Below, in pieces: positions 13,201 through 26,662 of a stretch of DNA of 64,000 nt. Each line of letters starts with the position of its first letter. Position 1 is the stretch's first letter. The notes below the pieces were generated by a model. It saw only the letters and a program-made list of their open reading frames with translations. It had not been told where the DNA came from and did no database searches. The stretch spans positions 101,072,877-101,136,876 of the forward strand of contig NC_059472.1 of assembly GCF_018139145.2 (NCBI RefSeq), in the 5' to 3' direction. A program made the translations under genes and the position numbers. This DNA is from Gymnogyps californianus (Eukaryota; Chordata; Aves; Accipitriformes; Cathartidae).

Positions 13201-16200
13201 GCTGCTCCTGTCCCACAGTTCAGGTTGAAAAATGTTGAAGTTTTCAGAAACTCTTCTTCCAAGAACACTGTTAAACAAAATACAAATTTTAAATAAACTT
13301 TTTGACCAGCTCTACTCAAGCTGTAGGCTACAGTAGTTTAAACCAGAACCCAGTTGTCTTAGGGGATGGGATTTACACCTGAGATGGAAAGGGCAGAAAT
13401 AAATTGTCAAGTGCTTTCCTTTAATTAATGCTGTTATGTCTATTAACTTATGTAAAGACTATTGATGATGGTGGTAATGCTGCTAAACAGCGAATTGTGG
13501 TGGTTTACTTCTTGAATCATAAGTTGTGTTTCAAGAAAAAAGTCATGTGCCTGCCTATTGGCTTGCACACAGGCATGCTTTGCCTTCAAGACTGTGGTTT
13601 TTGCCAAGGACAATCAGTGTGAGTGTTTCTATAAAACGTTATAAGAAACTTTTCATTTCTAGAATTGGTTTCTCTTGGTCTCTTCTGTTCCATGGGAAAT
13701 ATCAATTCATGTGCATTCATGAATCCATCTTTGTGTCTATTGTTAAATGGATGTGTCTTCCCAGTGATGAAGACAAGTGTCTGACTGAAAGCTGCAGGGC
13801 AGCAGCAGACAGAGGGTGAGAACAACTGCCAGCAGATCTGGCAGAGGTTCCCATTGTGTTCTCCTGCCCTTTAACGTATGTTTTAAGTAAATTCCCTAAC
13901 TCTGAACCTCCTGTGTAACATCACAACTTCCTGATCTTGTAGAGGACTGTAGAAACTTTCTTCACTGACTGTCATAAACTTTGGTCACCTGCAAGATTGT
14001 CCCTTGCAGGACCTCCTGCATGCTGTTCAGACACTGCTTCAGCAGCACTGCCAGCTGCTAGGTAAAAGTAACGTGCCTGTGTGATAAGCCCAGCTTTTCA
14101 TATTGCTGGAGAATACCTATTTCTTGCTGGCGAAATAGTACTATATATATAGTTTTCTTAAGATGTAAGGATCTCAGGATTTAAGATTTGGTCAATAAGT
14201 ATAGAAGTCCCATCACAACCACTTTCACCTCTAAAAATTAATTGGAACATATCTGCTGCACCACAGAGTGAAACAACTATCTTAAAGTTGCATTGATCTG
14301 CCATAAAAAGCAGTCTCTAATACCAGAACTTTAAAGAAAATTGTTCTGCGTCACCAGTTTTTGTTTTCAGAACAGGAGGGACTGTGTTCTTTAAACAAGC
14401 CACCAGATTTCGGTCTGACTTGCTGTTCTCTCGATGGGAATCTTGTCAAGTGTGGCATCCTTCTGACCTGTCCCTGAGTGAGTCACAAACTTCATAACCA
14501 TGTCAAGGACATCTGTCGATGAAAAAATTTGGGGCTTGTTTTCCAGGGAAAACCCTGGATTCTGAATTCTTTCAGGCCTCCTGATACATGGCAAATTACT
14601 AAAACAGAACTGCTTGGAACAGGTACGGTAAACTTCAGATTCAGAAACTAAAATAGAGCCTTATCCATAAAGCTAGCCTTGCTCCTCCTAATGGGGATAA
14701 GCAATGTATGCTTTGGTATTGGCAGCAGGTAGTGAGTACCACTGCAAATGTTGTGGTTACATGACAGTCAATGTGCAAGAAGTTTTAGGTGAAATGAAGT
14801 AAATAAAACTTCCTTGAAAATTGCAAACTTCTGTTTCTGTGATGCTTTCCTTGTCATTTCAATCTGTCATTGAAGATACTGCTTTAGGTTTGCTCTCTTC
14901 CATGCTGTCTTCAGGCTTATACTTTCAGTTAAACTTTTAAATGTCAAATTTTTGAAAGATAAGCATCTGTTTCCATCACAGATGTTTAAATGAAGACTCA
15001 ATTATTGGAGTATCTGGAAATTTGTTGTTTTGAGACTTTTGGTCCAACCTGCCTAAGCTCTACACTTGGATGGGTGTGTTTTTGCAGGGTTACAGCTAGG
15101 TGTTGGTTCTTTTGTCAGCTGTAGGATATTTAGGATGGATTTCTAACAGGAGCATGGAACTAATTTTATGTTGATTTCATGTTCAGTGGTTTCTGCATTG
15201 GTCTTTCCTTTTGTAATCTTCACTTTACAGGCATAAGTATTCTGCAATCCAGAATGGGCTCTGGTGTAAGAAACTTTAGTGACAAAAGTGTTTCTGTCCT
15301 GTGGCATTTAAAAACTGACCAGTCATCCTTTAACCTCTTGAGTCAAGTTTAATGGGGAGTGGTAGTCTCAACTCACTTTTTTTTGGCAATTATTATTAAA
15401 TAGTGTATGGTGATGAGTATTTGGAAAAATTCAGTTTAACTCCTGAAATGCCAATCTGCTAATCACCCTTGCTTTGTCACTTCCTCAGCCCCCACGTGCC
15501 GCCTCTTATACACATGCTCTATAAGTTAATAAAAGACACACCAGACACATAACCTACTATAGGCAGAAAAAGCTCCCTGAGAGAGCTGAAGCAACTCCCA
15601 CACAGTAAATTCACAGCTTGCTGAATGCTGCTGCTGTTCTGCTGAAGGAGGAATCAGAATAGCACTTTTTTTTTTTTTTTGGTGCCTGGATAATTGTGCG
15701 AATGTGCCCTGGGTGCCTGACCTCCCTCCCCCACCTTCCCAGGGCTCTCGAAAGTAACCATAATCCTCCTGGCTCCTGTTTCCTCTGCCAGAAAAACACA
15801 TCGGCTCTTAGCTTGGAAAACATCCTGCTTTGCAGATGTGCTCTGTCCCAGGGAGGATGGCCTTCTCCCAGGCTGAATGCTCCTCGGGTCAGTTGCGTGA
15901 TGGTGTCTTTTCTTGGCCCTCTTGGAAATGATTAATTCTGGTTATGTTGCTGCTCTGTATACAGTTGGGGCGGTCTCTTTTCTTATTTCGGGGATCAGTG
16001 TAGGAGGGCTGTGTTGCAGATTGCATACCATTGTTTTTGGACATTGGGTACATATGGTGACTCATTGGTTCAGTTTATATGTCAACTGAAAATTCAACTT
16101 GAATGTTTAAACTTGTTTTAGAATGCTTACAACTCAAAGTTTTTAAATTGTTTGTTTGAGGGTCACAATTAGCACATAGACTCTTTTGCAGGGAGAGGTT

Positions 16201-18055
16201 AAGCTGAGGTGGAAATACTTGTATTTTGCAAGGAAGAGAAGAGGATGGTGGCTTATTGCTGCAGGGCAGACAACTGGAGCTCTGTTGGAGGAGAGGGAGG
16301 GGGATGTACACTTATGTATCACTGCCCTGAGTGGGCTGATTGGAAAAGCTGAGCCTCTGCTGTGTGCCTAAGCGCTGATAAGTGTTGTATTTGGCTGATG
16401 GGGGAGTGAATTAGAAAACATTCAATGTCTCTGTAAAAAGTAACAGTCTCTGTGACCATAAACTGGGAAAGGCAGCACGGGGCTGCCCAGTCAGGAAATC
16501 TGCAGGCACAGAGGCACCAGGGAGATCGCAGACCTGGGGAAACCAGCAGTCTGGAAACCAAGAAGTAGAAATTTTGCCATGATCAAAGCAGGACTAAGCT
16601 GGAATATTGTCAGCAGGTTCGTGTTGCCATTGTCTGATGGAGACTGTGCCTGCTTGGCTCCCGCCAGTGCCCAGCATAGCCAGCCTTGCTGTACTTTCCC
16701 AGGACAGAGGTATCGGCGTGAGAGATTTCCACATGCAATTCAAGTGGTCTGGTCGGACCACCCCTGGGTAGGCAGATTAGTCAAGTCGGAGCTATGTTGG
16801 TGGCAGCGCTGTGTCTCTGCCATCTGTAGGTTCAGATATGCCGGAGATTAGGCCTGTTTCAAGCTGTCTCTTTCATGGCCATACCCTTCGTCTGATCCCA
16901 ATCATTAAGAGATTAGGTTTCTTGAAATATCAGCATTCGTCGGCCCCCCTGGCTGGAGCAAAGCACTTAGCCCACAGATGCAGGAAGGCTTGAATAGGTT
17001 TTCAGTGAGAAAGAAATGCTGAGTTCCTAAGATGTATAATTTATACAGAAGACTAGTCTTTCACCTGCAGAGTGTTGGTAAATGCTATTTTTTGTGCTGT
17101 GATCAAGGGCATGCACTGATAATCTGGTGGAAAAAGGAATACAGTGATGGTAGGTGTTTCTTCTAGGGAATGAATACAATAAAAATAGGAATATGCATCA
17201 GAGATGGAGAGTGCTGACTTCACAGAGCTTCCCAAATGCACACTGGTTTAAAACTTTCTTCTTATTTTCTTTGGGAACTGTGTTGCAGGTTTTGAGTCTT
17301 GTATTTTTCAAAATAGAACCTTTGTCATAAGGAAAAGTTGAGTACTTTACCACCCCAAGATCTATTAAAAATCCCCAAATGGTAGGCAAAGTGGAGAGGT
17401 TTTGATTTACATGCTGCACTTTCTGAGGTAGAGTCTGAAAATAAGCAAAAATGAGGGTTTTTTTATGCTTTGGCAATTGAGGATTTGGTCAAAGCTTTGG
17501 AAAAGGAGTACAAAACATAGCACACATGCTTTCACTTGTTCGGAGGGGAGCACTGCCCAGCTTGATTGCTTTGCATTGGCAAACACCGAATTTCAGTACA
17601 GATAAACACCGTAACGTTTTGCCACCATAAAGCAAAAGAGCCAAGCTCTGTGTCCTGTATCTGAAACCAGTTCCCAGGCTTGTGGGCGCAAGTCCTTCCT
17701 GCAGTGCTGGTCTCCTGGCATGGGGCTGGGAAATCCCTTGATTTTATGCTCAGAGCCAGGATCTAGACCTAGATGTGTCTGAATCTCTGCAGCAAAGCTG
17801 CAAGCATTCATGGTAAAGCTTAGTGTGGGCAGAACATGTGTGTGACTTATTTATTAGGGAAATACCTGATAATTTCAGACTTGCTTTGAATAGCTTTCCT
17901 ATTCTGGTTAACCCTTTGCTTTCCCTGTTTTTTCAGTTCTTACTGCAAAATCCCCCCAAAATGGCATAAAATGTTCTTGTCTTTTTTTGTAGAGACTGTT
18001 CGTAAGGAATACCACAATATGTACTCTGAGTACAAAGACATATTCTTCTCTTTAT
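10300..18055. other. Unique noncoding DNA, no gene seen
   Basis: Scattered ORFs of 60-111 codons lie on both strands without splice context or domains. Notable contents are the G17 run at 11040-11056, a T15 run at 15666-15680, a short TA stretch near 14142-14151, and a small hairpin at 16744-16761 (GTGGTC / GACCAC, 6-nt loop). 16.48-16.95 kb is somewhat richer in GC and CpG than its surroundings but has no promoter-like arrangement that I can defend. Confidence 0.65.
11040..11056 (+). repeat. Poly-G run (G17)
   Basis: Seventeen consecutive G residues. Long G homopolymers are rare and length-unstable. This one is long enough to fold into a G-quadruplex on its own strand (four GGG tracts with single-G loops need 15). 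The exact length may be affected by sequencing or assembly error. Confidence 0.9.
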
Positions 18056-18058
18056 TCA

Positions 18059-18206
18059 GAGAATCACATTGGTGATTCAAACCCATGGTTTGAGTTGGAA
18101 GGGACCTTTAAAGATCATCTAGTCCAACCTCCCTGCCATGGACAAGGACATCTTTCACTAGATCAGGTTGCTCAAAGCCCTGCCCAACCTGAATTTGAAC
18201 ACCTTC
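18059..18206 (-). mobile_element. CR1 LINE fragment, 3' end, antisense
   Basis: The sequence matches the reverse complement of the avian CR1 3' terminus. The GAATCA-type degenerate terminal repeats at the left are followed by the diagnostic blocks TTGGAAGGGACC, AAAGATCATCTAGTCCAACC and AGGTTGCTCAAAGCCC. Similarity fades after about 18206, so this is a 5'-truncated copy of roughly 150 bp, as is usual for CR1. It lies antisense to the + strand and carries no ORF. CR1 is the dominant LINE of birds and other sauropsids, which supports the avian assignment. Confidence 0.88.
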
Positions 18207-18289
18207 ATAGGACAAAAACTAGGCTGGATTAGGTCCTTTGGATATTCTCTGCATTAAGGTAATAATAAAGTTATTCACATTATCACATA

Positions 18290-18735
18290 CAGTTCTTTTC
18301 TTTTGAGTTTTATTGAAATGAAGAGTATATTTCCCATGTAAATGATCGTAGAATGGATACGAACATTTTATATATATAGGTTGTCTTATTTTCACCAGTT
18401 AACATGCAAAGGCATATTTTCCTCTTAAAAAAGAGGGTTTGGCCAAGTTATACTTTTTCAAATCAATAGAGGCGTAACAAGCAGTTCTGCTGATTTCTCT
18501 GCAATGAGTTCAAATTTTTTCTTGTACAACTGAGAGGAGACTGACCTATAGCTATGCAAAAAGTATACATTTTATTTAAAATATCTCAAACTTTCAATAC
18601 TCAAATTACTATTTTAAATACACTTCATTTTTTATCTGCAAATCCTCCCACATAATTTACTTTAAGACAGCTGTGATTGACTTCTGCTTGCAGCTGTTCC
18701 CTTTTTCTTGAAATTTAGACTGACTGAAGCAGTTG
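18290..18735 (-). other. AT-rich UTR-like stretch, minus strand
   Basis: Read on the minus strand, this 440-bp AT-rich segment has no open frame. It ends with AATAAA (complement at 18309-18314), followed by an A-rich purine stretch. That resembles the end of a 3' UTR. No coding exon is seen to its right, and AT-rich introns often carry AATAAA by chance. It adjoins the CR1 fragment but shows no CR1 similarity. Confidence 0.15.
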
Positions 18736-20286
18736 GTCTAGACATTGTTGGTTTAATTCAAGGCGAGCTTGCTCACTGATCTTTGGTGTTAACCATAGAC
18801 AATGTGTATGTACACACATACCTATAGTATGTGATACATACGTTTAGAAGTGACCTCATCATGTGGTTTGGTCTGCAAAGCCAAGGAGGAGAACAAGGCT
18901 GTTTTTGCAGGAAGATCTCACCAACTGCAGTTATCTAAAACTCCAGTTCCACTAACAGTTTGCATCTGGCTGATGGGGAGGTAACTCAGTAGTTAAGCCA
19001 AGCAAAGCAAGGACTGGATTGCAGCAGTTTAAGTTTTTTTTTCGCACTTGAAATTCCGCCTGTTTAACTTTACAAGTGGACTGGAAACTTTAAAACGTGC
19101 TAGAAGGGGTGATCTCCAAACTTTGTTGTCTGACATGGATTCTTGAACTTAAAGAATAACTGTTATCGAGTCTCTGAAATTCAAGTCATAAATTAGGAGG
19201 CTGGGGTTCTCTGGGGATGCTGGTACAGGGCTATGCTGTATGAACTAGGTTCTTGGCAGGATTGCTTTTTGTGCATTTGCATAGAAGGGGTGGAGATGCA
19301 AGGAATCTAACCCCAAACAAATCAATCTTTTTGAGAAGAAAAAGTTTATTGAAGTTGGCTTTAATATAGGTGCCATAGCAGGAGAAGTGCAGTGGTATTT
19401 AAGCATAACATTGGCTTGAACGTGATGCTGTATAGCTTCTCTTACATCTGGAAGGTTGCTCTGGATGTGCTGTGCATTGCTGCAGCCAAGGTCAGATGCA
19501 GGTCATGGGCAGGGCGTGTGTGTGTACAGACTATCTATAGCAGTATATAGTAGAAGCATCTGTGAGCTGTAGAGCTTTGCCATTATCACATAATGATTTG
19601 AAACACCACTAGGCTTAAAAAAAGCACACACTTTCTCATAGTGTTGGCTGTTCAAGTGTGTAATGGATATTCTTAACTGCAACAGGAAAGCATATACAGT
19701 AATTAAAACACAGAGCAGAAGAATTAGTCAAATTTGGCACAAATGCCTGAGTAAGTGTCTGCTTTAGCTGTAGATATAAATGAAGCACTAGCCAAAATTA
19801 CTTTCAAAGGCTTTAATTACATCTGTTTTAATTTAGGATGTAAAATGCAGGATATTATTTTTTAATATAAATTTAATTCATGGTTAATCTGCAGATTGCA
19901 ATATCCTTCCTGTAGGAATGATGTACTTGGAGTGGGATAATTGAAAACTTCCCTTTCGAGCTGTTTGTTAGTCTGTCACAGGGCACGCTGTCTAGAACCG
20001 CGTGTTCTCTGTGCAACTGGTGGTGGTTTAACAAAAAAACGCAACACTCTCTTGATTTTAATGGAAATGCATTATACAATAAGCTGTTCATACTGCAGAT
20101 ACTATATTTTGATGACTGGTTTGTATATCTTTTCTGTAGTCTTTTTTTTCTGAAGTGCACACAGTAGAACTGGAGAATAGTACTTCTCAAATTATTCTAA
20201 AGCTGACTGCTTGTAAATGAGAAAAATAACATGCTTGAGCTAATCAAAGTTTTTTCTCTAACCTTTTCCAAATAAGAAAGGGACCT

Positions 20287-20305
20287 TGTGTGCGCGTGCA
20301 TGTGT
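20287..20305. repeat. Alternating purine-pyrimidine tract, 19 nt
   Basis: Perfect alternation TGTGTGCGCGTGCATGTGT. This is a Z-DNA-prone sequence class, with a CGCG core flanked by TG steps. Confidence 0.8.
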
Positions 20306-20747
20306 TATTTCACATATTCTGTACTGTTCGATGGCTGCGGGAGTCATGCGCCAGTAAAGAGTGAGTTCAAAATGCTCCCGATGAGGGTGCAAGGTCCAGG
20401 CGAGGGAGGGGCTGGCAGTCTTGCAAACCTGGCCGCTTGTAGAAAGGATTTTAAGAGTGCCATTTGAAAAATTAGAGCTGCTGTATAAATCAGCACATTC
20501 AAATGATCTAGATCTGAAGGATTTGGGAAGACTATCTGAATGAATTTCAAACACTACTGGCCACTGTATTGGATGAGTTGTGAAATAAATAGTGAGTTGG
20601 GCAAGAGAAGCAAGAAGAAAAGCTCATCTGTTGTCCTCCTGCTCAAACAGGCAGAGGACAGGCAACCAGGAACTGCTGCTCAGTGAGCCTCGGTTTTAGT
20701 CCCCATGTGAACACATACACCAATGAATAAAGTAATAGATTTAAAAA

Positions 20748-20819
20748 TAGAAACTGTGTGTATCTGAATAACAGAAACATGAGTTAGAAACTATGTATCT
20801 GGGTAACAGAATCATGGGT
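20748..20819. repeat. Imperfect tandem duplication, ~37-bp unit
   Basis: Two adjacent copies begin TAGAAACTGTG (20748) and TAGAAACTATG (20785), and both continue with TATCTG..TAACAGAA.CATG. The period is about 37 bp. A few substitutions and small indels separate the copies, so this is a local duplication and not an expanded satellite. Confidence 0.8.
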
Positions 20820-23800
20820 CTTACATAGTTTAGTTACATAAATGCGGAGATCAGGCCAGAAAAACTAGAAAGCCTTTTTTTGTCAAAATTATAGTATCGG
20901 TAGTAGGAGACTGCAGTTCATATAATGTGACTTGATTTTGGGGGAGTTACATAATATTTTCTTGTGAAATCTTTCTTAAAATACCGTTTTAATTGACTAG
21001 TCTGCGAAAGTTGGCACACTGACTGAAATTGAAAACTGGCAACCCCCCCCCCTCAAACCCAGAAACAGATGGCAGAAACAATATACAAGGTCAGGGAGTG
21101 TTATCAAGTGGGCACTGTAATACTTTTCTCATCTTATTTTAGTGTATCTTGTAGGGATGTGGCACATGGATGCATAGTGACAAACTCTACGAGCTCTCTT
21201 CCACTTCATGGTATTTTCTCCTGCACACAGGGCTAATCAGCTCTTCGCAAATGGCTTATCCTCTTGCTGTGAGCAGGATCTGAGGCTACACGTTTTTAGC
21301 AGGGTGTTGATTTTGCAGAGGAGTGGCTGCACCACTGATTTCAGGATCATGTCTCTGAGAAGTTTGGTCCATCTTGTGTGCATGTTAAGAGCATCGCTTT
21401 TTAAATGCCTCCAGAAAAACTTTGATCAATCGGTGATGTGGTACTGGAGATCTTTATTGTAAGAACTCCTCTCCACAAATAAGAGGCTCGGGAAAGCTGA
21501 GTTTCTCATGTAATTACTCCATATGATTGCTGAGCTAGGTGTTTAAGTACATAAGAAAACCCCAACAAATACCAGGAGACTTCTGATCCTGAGCATGTGG
21601 CAGTGCTGTCCCTTGATGCATCTTTTGTCCCATGATGTATCTGTTAGAGTAGGAACAAAGTGATAAGGATGAATTTGTTTGACTGGCACCTTCTCAATAT
21701 TTTAGTAGCTGCAGGTAGCATTGCTGTGATAGCAGGCAATCATTGCTCTGTTTGGTCTTCAAAAACATTACTAAAAATGTAGTTAAGTTACCAGTAGATA
21801 CTGTCTGCCACAGTTGCCAAAACCTGTGGGGTTTTTTTCTGTTGCCTTTGCTTCGTGGACCATGAGAGAGAGGTTTACTGTCACTTGTCCAGGCAAAGAG
21901 GAGGCTCTGCTGTGCCAAAGGAAAGAACAGAGAAGATTCAGTGGGTTTGCTGGCAGTCCTGTCCCTCGCTTTCTGAAGACACTTGGTCAAAATGGGGACC
22001 ACTGATTTATTCTCCAGACTTTGTTTGATTATGAAACCAAGGAAATACTAGATGCATGCTTCAATTTTTGTGTTGTATCTTGGAAACTTTGGGTTCACTT
22101 TTATTAGCTGATGGAGATTTAGAAACATAGAAGCCTGTACTGCTTGGGAAGATGCTATTTGGGAAAGATAGACAGTGATGGTAGAAAAACAAATTAGAAT
22201 AACTCTTTCTGGCTGTCAAACACATCTTTGACTTAAAACTAGTTGCTAAGTCTAATAGCAATGAAAGACAGAGCAAAAGCCACCTTCCTATCCTTATTCT
22301 AATGCCTAAATCCTTAATAGACTGCCTTAGTCCAGCCCCCGGAAACTCAAAGCCATTGTAATACTACTACATCCTCAGGCGGAACCCTCAAAAAGACACA
22401 GCTTGGGGAAGAGAATATAACTAGACCATCATTTTAAAGCCAGTTCCCTCCAAAAGCTGACAAACAAAACCCATGTTGTATTTGAAAGTAACTAGAAAAA
22501 AAAATGTTGCCTAGAAAAGACTCAAAGGAATTGACAAAGACCATTTAAAAACAAACACGCACACACTCCTCCCAGATAAACACTCTGTTCAGTCAGTGTC
22601 CCCCAAAAAGGGCAGAAACCAGGAGATTTAAAGTAATAGGGGACACAGAAAAAATAATCTGCTGGCTAGAAGTTTTGACCTCTGCTGGTAAACTTGTAAG
22701 TACTTTGTGCTGCCTGCAAATGCCTTGAGGCTTGGCTGTCTGGTATGCAGGGAATACCCCTGCTGAAATGGGAAGTGGAGGACTCTGGTCTGTGCCATGC
22801 ACAGAGTTGATGGCACAGGGATCCTGCTGTGTATGATGGGCTCTTCACAGCAGCCCAGGGATGGATTTTGGTTGTGGCCCTGGTGCATTCTCCTGTGTGC
22901 ACTGGTGCCCATGGCCTCAGAGTTACCTGTTCCTGCCAGATGTTTGCTTCTCCCTATACATCCCCTTCTAGAACAACACAGGAAGTATTTGAGTACACTC
23001 TGTTGGTATCTCTTTTGCCTATGAAGAAATCTACTGCATAATTTTTGGGCAAAGTGGTCATTACTCCAGTTCTTGACCTCCCCTGTTCCCCCATATGCTC
23101 TGCTTCTGTCAGTTTTGCAACAGAGGGAAGGGAATGGGATGTCCCAAGACTTGACTACTTTTGAACAAGCAGCATGCACTTAAATGCATTTAAATAGGTG
23201 AAAAGCTTATTAAAAATATCATGCCTACACAGACGCTATTTCATTCTTACTGCAATGGTCTGTATATGTGCAAATTGAAGGTCAGGGTCCCTTTTGTTGT
23301 CTACTGTGTATGAAGCAAAACCACAGACCATGGCCAAAGGAGCCTAAACTTTCAGTTGCTAAATATAGTATGTCACTGGGTGATATACTAAACTTTTTTT
23401 CTATAATATCATGGACTATGAATTTCCTGCATCCTTCTCATTTAAGAAGCCTTAGAACTTAAAATGCCCTCACAGAATAAAACAAAATGTCACAAGCAAT
23501 CTCTTCTTCTCCCTCCTCCCCCCATTGCCTTGAAAGGGTGATCTGCCATTGCTGTGAAAGTATGATGAAAAATATGGGATATTTTATAATATCACATATA
23601 ATTCACAGTCTCTTATAGTAATAGTGTTGTGGAAGAATGTGTTAGAATAGTTCCTGAGCACCTAAGAACTGCTGAGGCAATCTTGCCTGAATTTTTCATT
23701 TCTCAATTATCAGGATTTTCTGTTAGCAAAAGAGAAGTTGCTGCTGCTACCTAAGCTGAGAATAGCTTGTTGATGTTAATGATCTTTTAGAGCATAGACT

Positions 23801-26632
23801 ATAAACGGAAAGAAATCTGAAATAGAAATCTTCTGACTGCATAATACAAGAAATAACCAACATCTAGTTAGAATAACTGTTGAGGCTCCTATTTTGGGCC
23901 TCTTGTGGCTGTGGTGGTGTGTTGTCATTTTGCCTTAGTGCATTATTTTAGAGATGCCTGCCTGCACCTCTGCAGAGGTGAAAGGCTGCTTTACATAAGC
24001 CAACACAACTGCTTCATTGTCCGTTGCTATTGCTTGAATTTGGTCTTTGAACTTGTCTCATTTCTTTTGCATTTAATACCACCAAATGCAAAGGTGACAG
24101 GGGCGATCTCCAGTGTCGGGCACTTCTCTTGCTAGAGGAGGTCAGAAATTAAGGGTTGCAAGATGTGGGGGAGCTCTGAACTTCTGGATCTGAATGTCCC
24201 CAAAAGTGCAGGGAGATGTTGATGGTGTGGAGCAATGTTCAGCAGTGGTCATCTCTAACTGCTGCTTTCCTGCAATTATCTTGTTGGATAAATAATTAGT
24301 TAAGATGGTTATGGTTGGCATAATTCCTGTTGCCTCTGTGTTGCCTTCTGCATGCTGTTATCATTACAGTAAGCTCTGCATTTGCTGTGTGCCTCTTGTC
24401 AGCTCAGGATCACAGCAGAGTTAAACTCAGGTGGCCGAAATGGTTAACTCCTGATGTTGTTAGCCATTCCCCTCCCCTGCAGAGACTTCCTTTTCAGCTG
24501 GAAAACCCCCCTGTGAAACTTCTCCTTCATCACAGTAGCTCACAGCTCAGCACAGCAAACCCAAACCAGTGTTTTTATGTTCAGAGCAGCCTTATATTCA
24601 GGCTAACCCAGCCTGCTGCTGGGTGGGCAGCCTCTGGGAGCGAGGATGAGCTGCGTCGAGAGAATAACCATGGCAGTCTTCTGCATTGGTACTGCCTGGG
24701 TTCAGCTGTGACTGCCTTCAGCATCTCCTTGCAGGAATATAATGTTTTGAAATTTGTTAGTTGCCCTGAAAGAAGAAAACACAAACAAACCACAGCTGCA
24801 CTGCATGTTTTGAAAGTCATGGAAATGCCAGTACTTTACAAGTAGAATATGGGGTTTTTTGCATGCCATTTTTAATGCCTTTTGCAAAGAATCGTAGAAA
24901 ATATTGATTTAGGGATGAGCAAACAGGTATGGCTGAAGTAAGAAGCAATCCATGCTTTTTCACATTTTTTGAAATGTCTGTGAGATTTATGGTTTTGGGA
25001 TTTGTTGTCTTTGATTAGGAAGAGACAGGAATTGAAATCTTCTTTCTCATTCTTTCGGAAATACTTAAGCATTTTCCTTTTATTTTTTTACTCCTTAATA
25101 GAAAGTCTTGAGCTTGATAGCTTGCTCTAGTTATCTAGTATAGACAGAAGAATTTCAGACTGCTCTCCTGGTTTTGTTAACTAGTTTAGAAAGTTTTGTA
25201 AACTTTAGAATTCCTTATTTGGTTTTAGAATAGGTTATTTTTGGTCAGTTAACAGAGTTCAGCAATGGATCATAAACACAAAGCATCCTATTGGAACCAG
25301 CATTTAATACTTACTCTGTTTAATCTAGTGCTTTTTATTTGCATAGGCAAAGTGTTAGAAAATAATTAACTGGTTAAATTTACATAAGAAGCTTAAAGTA
25401 TTTTCTTTTTAGTTTCTTATAGAAGAATGTTTGTTATAATAATTTAATAGGTTGAATCACTAATCTAAAGTGATTTGAAGTGCTGTTAAGTCAAAAAGGT
25501 ATTGTTTAAGGAATAGAAAGAAGGGAAGAAGAGGATTTGTCTTTTCCCTATAACATTCATTAGGTCAGTTTTGGTTTTTTTCCCTTGTATTTTGGGAATC
25601 ACTTTCCTTCTCTCTATGAAACCTGTTTAATTGGTGGGATGAAGCATAATTTTTATAAAATTATCCTCTCTGCCTGTAAAGTTATATTCTGGCTTTGTTC
25701 CATTTACGTTTTCTCATCTGTTGAGTCTGCTGAGCACAGACAAATACAGGCGAGACATGCAGCCTTTACTTGTAGTAACTCTGTCAGTGCAAGTCACTTG
25801 CTTATTCCGTATTTATCTGTTCATTTCTCTTAAAGCTCATTAATCTGTCAGCATGACACAATCCTTCCAATGAGATTGTGCCAAATGTTACAGTAGCACA
25901 CCAGCAGAAACCTGCGTGCCATTTATTTTTCCAGAGATTAAATAAGATCATTTTCCTGTCATCTAATATTTATGCCCAGTGCAGTCAAAATTCACCAGTC
26001 AGTGTTTTGTTTTTTAGGAGGAAATAGCATAGCCATTCAACAGTATTGCCTGAAAACTTAGTTTAGGCTTTACATACTTACTGCCTGACCCTCTACCCTG
26101 CAACACTTTGCTTCGAAGCAGAAGGGTAATGGTGGAGAGAGCATGGGATAAGCCGCATTGGGAGGGGGGAGAGCTCAGCATGCAGGACTCCAGTGGTATT
26201 TAAGACTGAGCTTCAGAGCTGCTCAAGAATTACTGCTGCTTATGACTGTTTGGCCTGGTGGACTGTCAGAGCTATTAACTTCAAAATAATATATCCTTAA
26301 AGAGAAGGCAGTGGCTGGGGAGGACAGGAGGAAGGGGCTTTTTTCTTTTTCTTAAAATAATGCCTCATTAACTTAACTTGTGGAAAGAGAAAAGGCTTCT
26401 GCTTGAAGTATGGGGCTTCTATAGTTCCAGGTGATGTATAAAAATAGCTGGGAATAGAGCATACAGAAGAACCTCAGGATCCAGTTTTGGCTTCTTGAAG
26501 CCTTCAAAGCCTCATAATTCTGCAGATGGAGCTTGCTTTGTGCTGGCCTTTGCAGCCGTGTCCCTAGATAGGTCTGAGTTCCTTCAGATCACTTGCACTT
26601 TTTTTTCCTAGTTCCAATGTATGTGTTGTTCT

Positions 26633-26662
26633 TTTGTTCATATGCTGTTTGTTCATATGCTG
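26633..26662. repeat. Perfect 15-bp tandem duplication
   Basis: TTTGTTCATATGCTG occurs twice without interruption. The identity of the copies suggests a recent slippage or a small templated duplication. Confidence 0.9.

Noticed and set aside
24330..24845. 171-codon + ORF
   Set aside because: It begins at a non-ATG codon and has no domain or splice context. One such frame is expected by chance in 64 kb of this composition.
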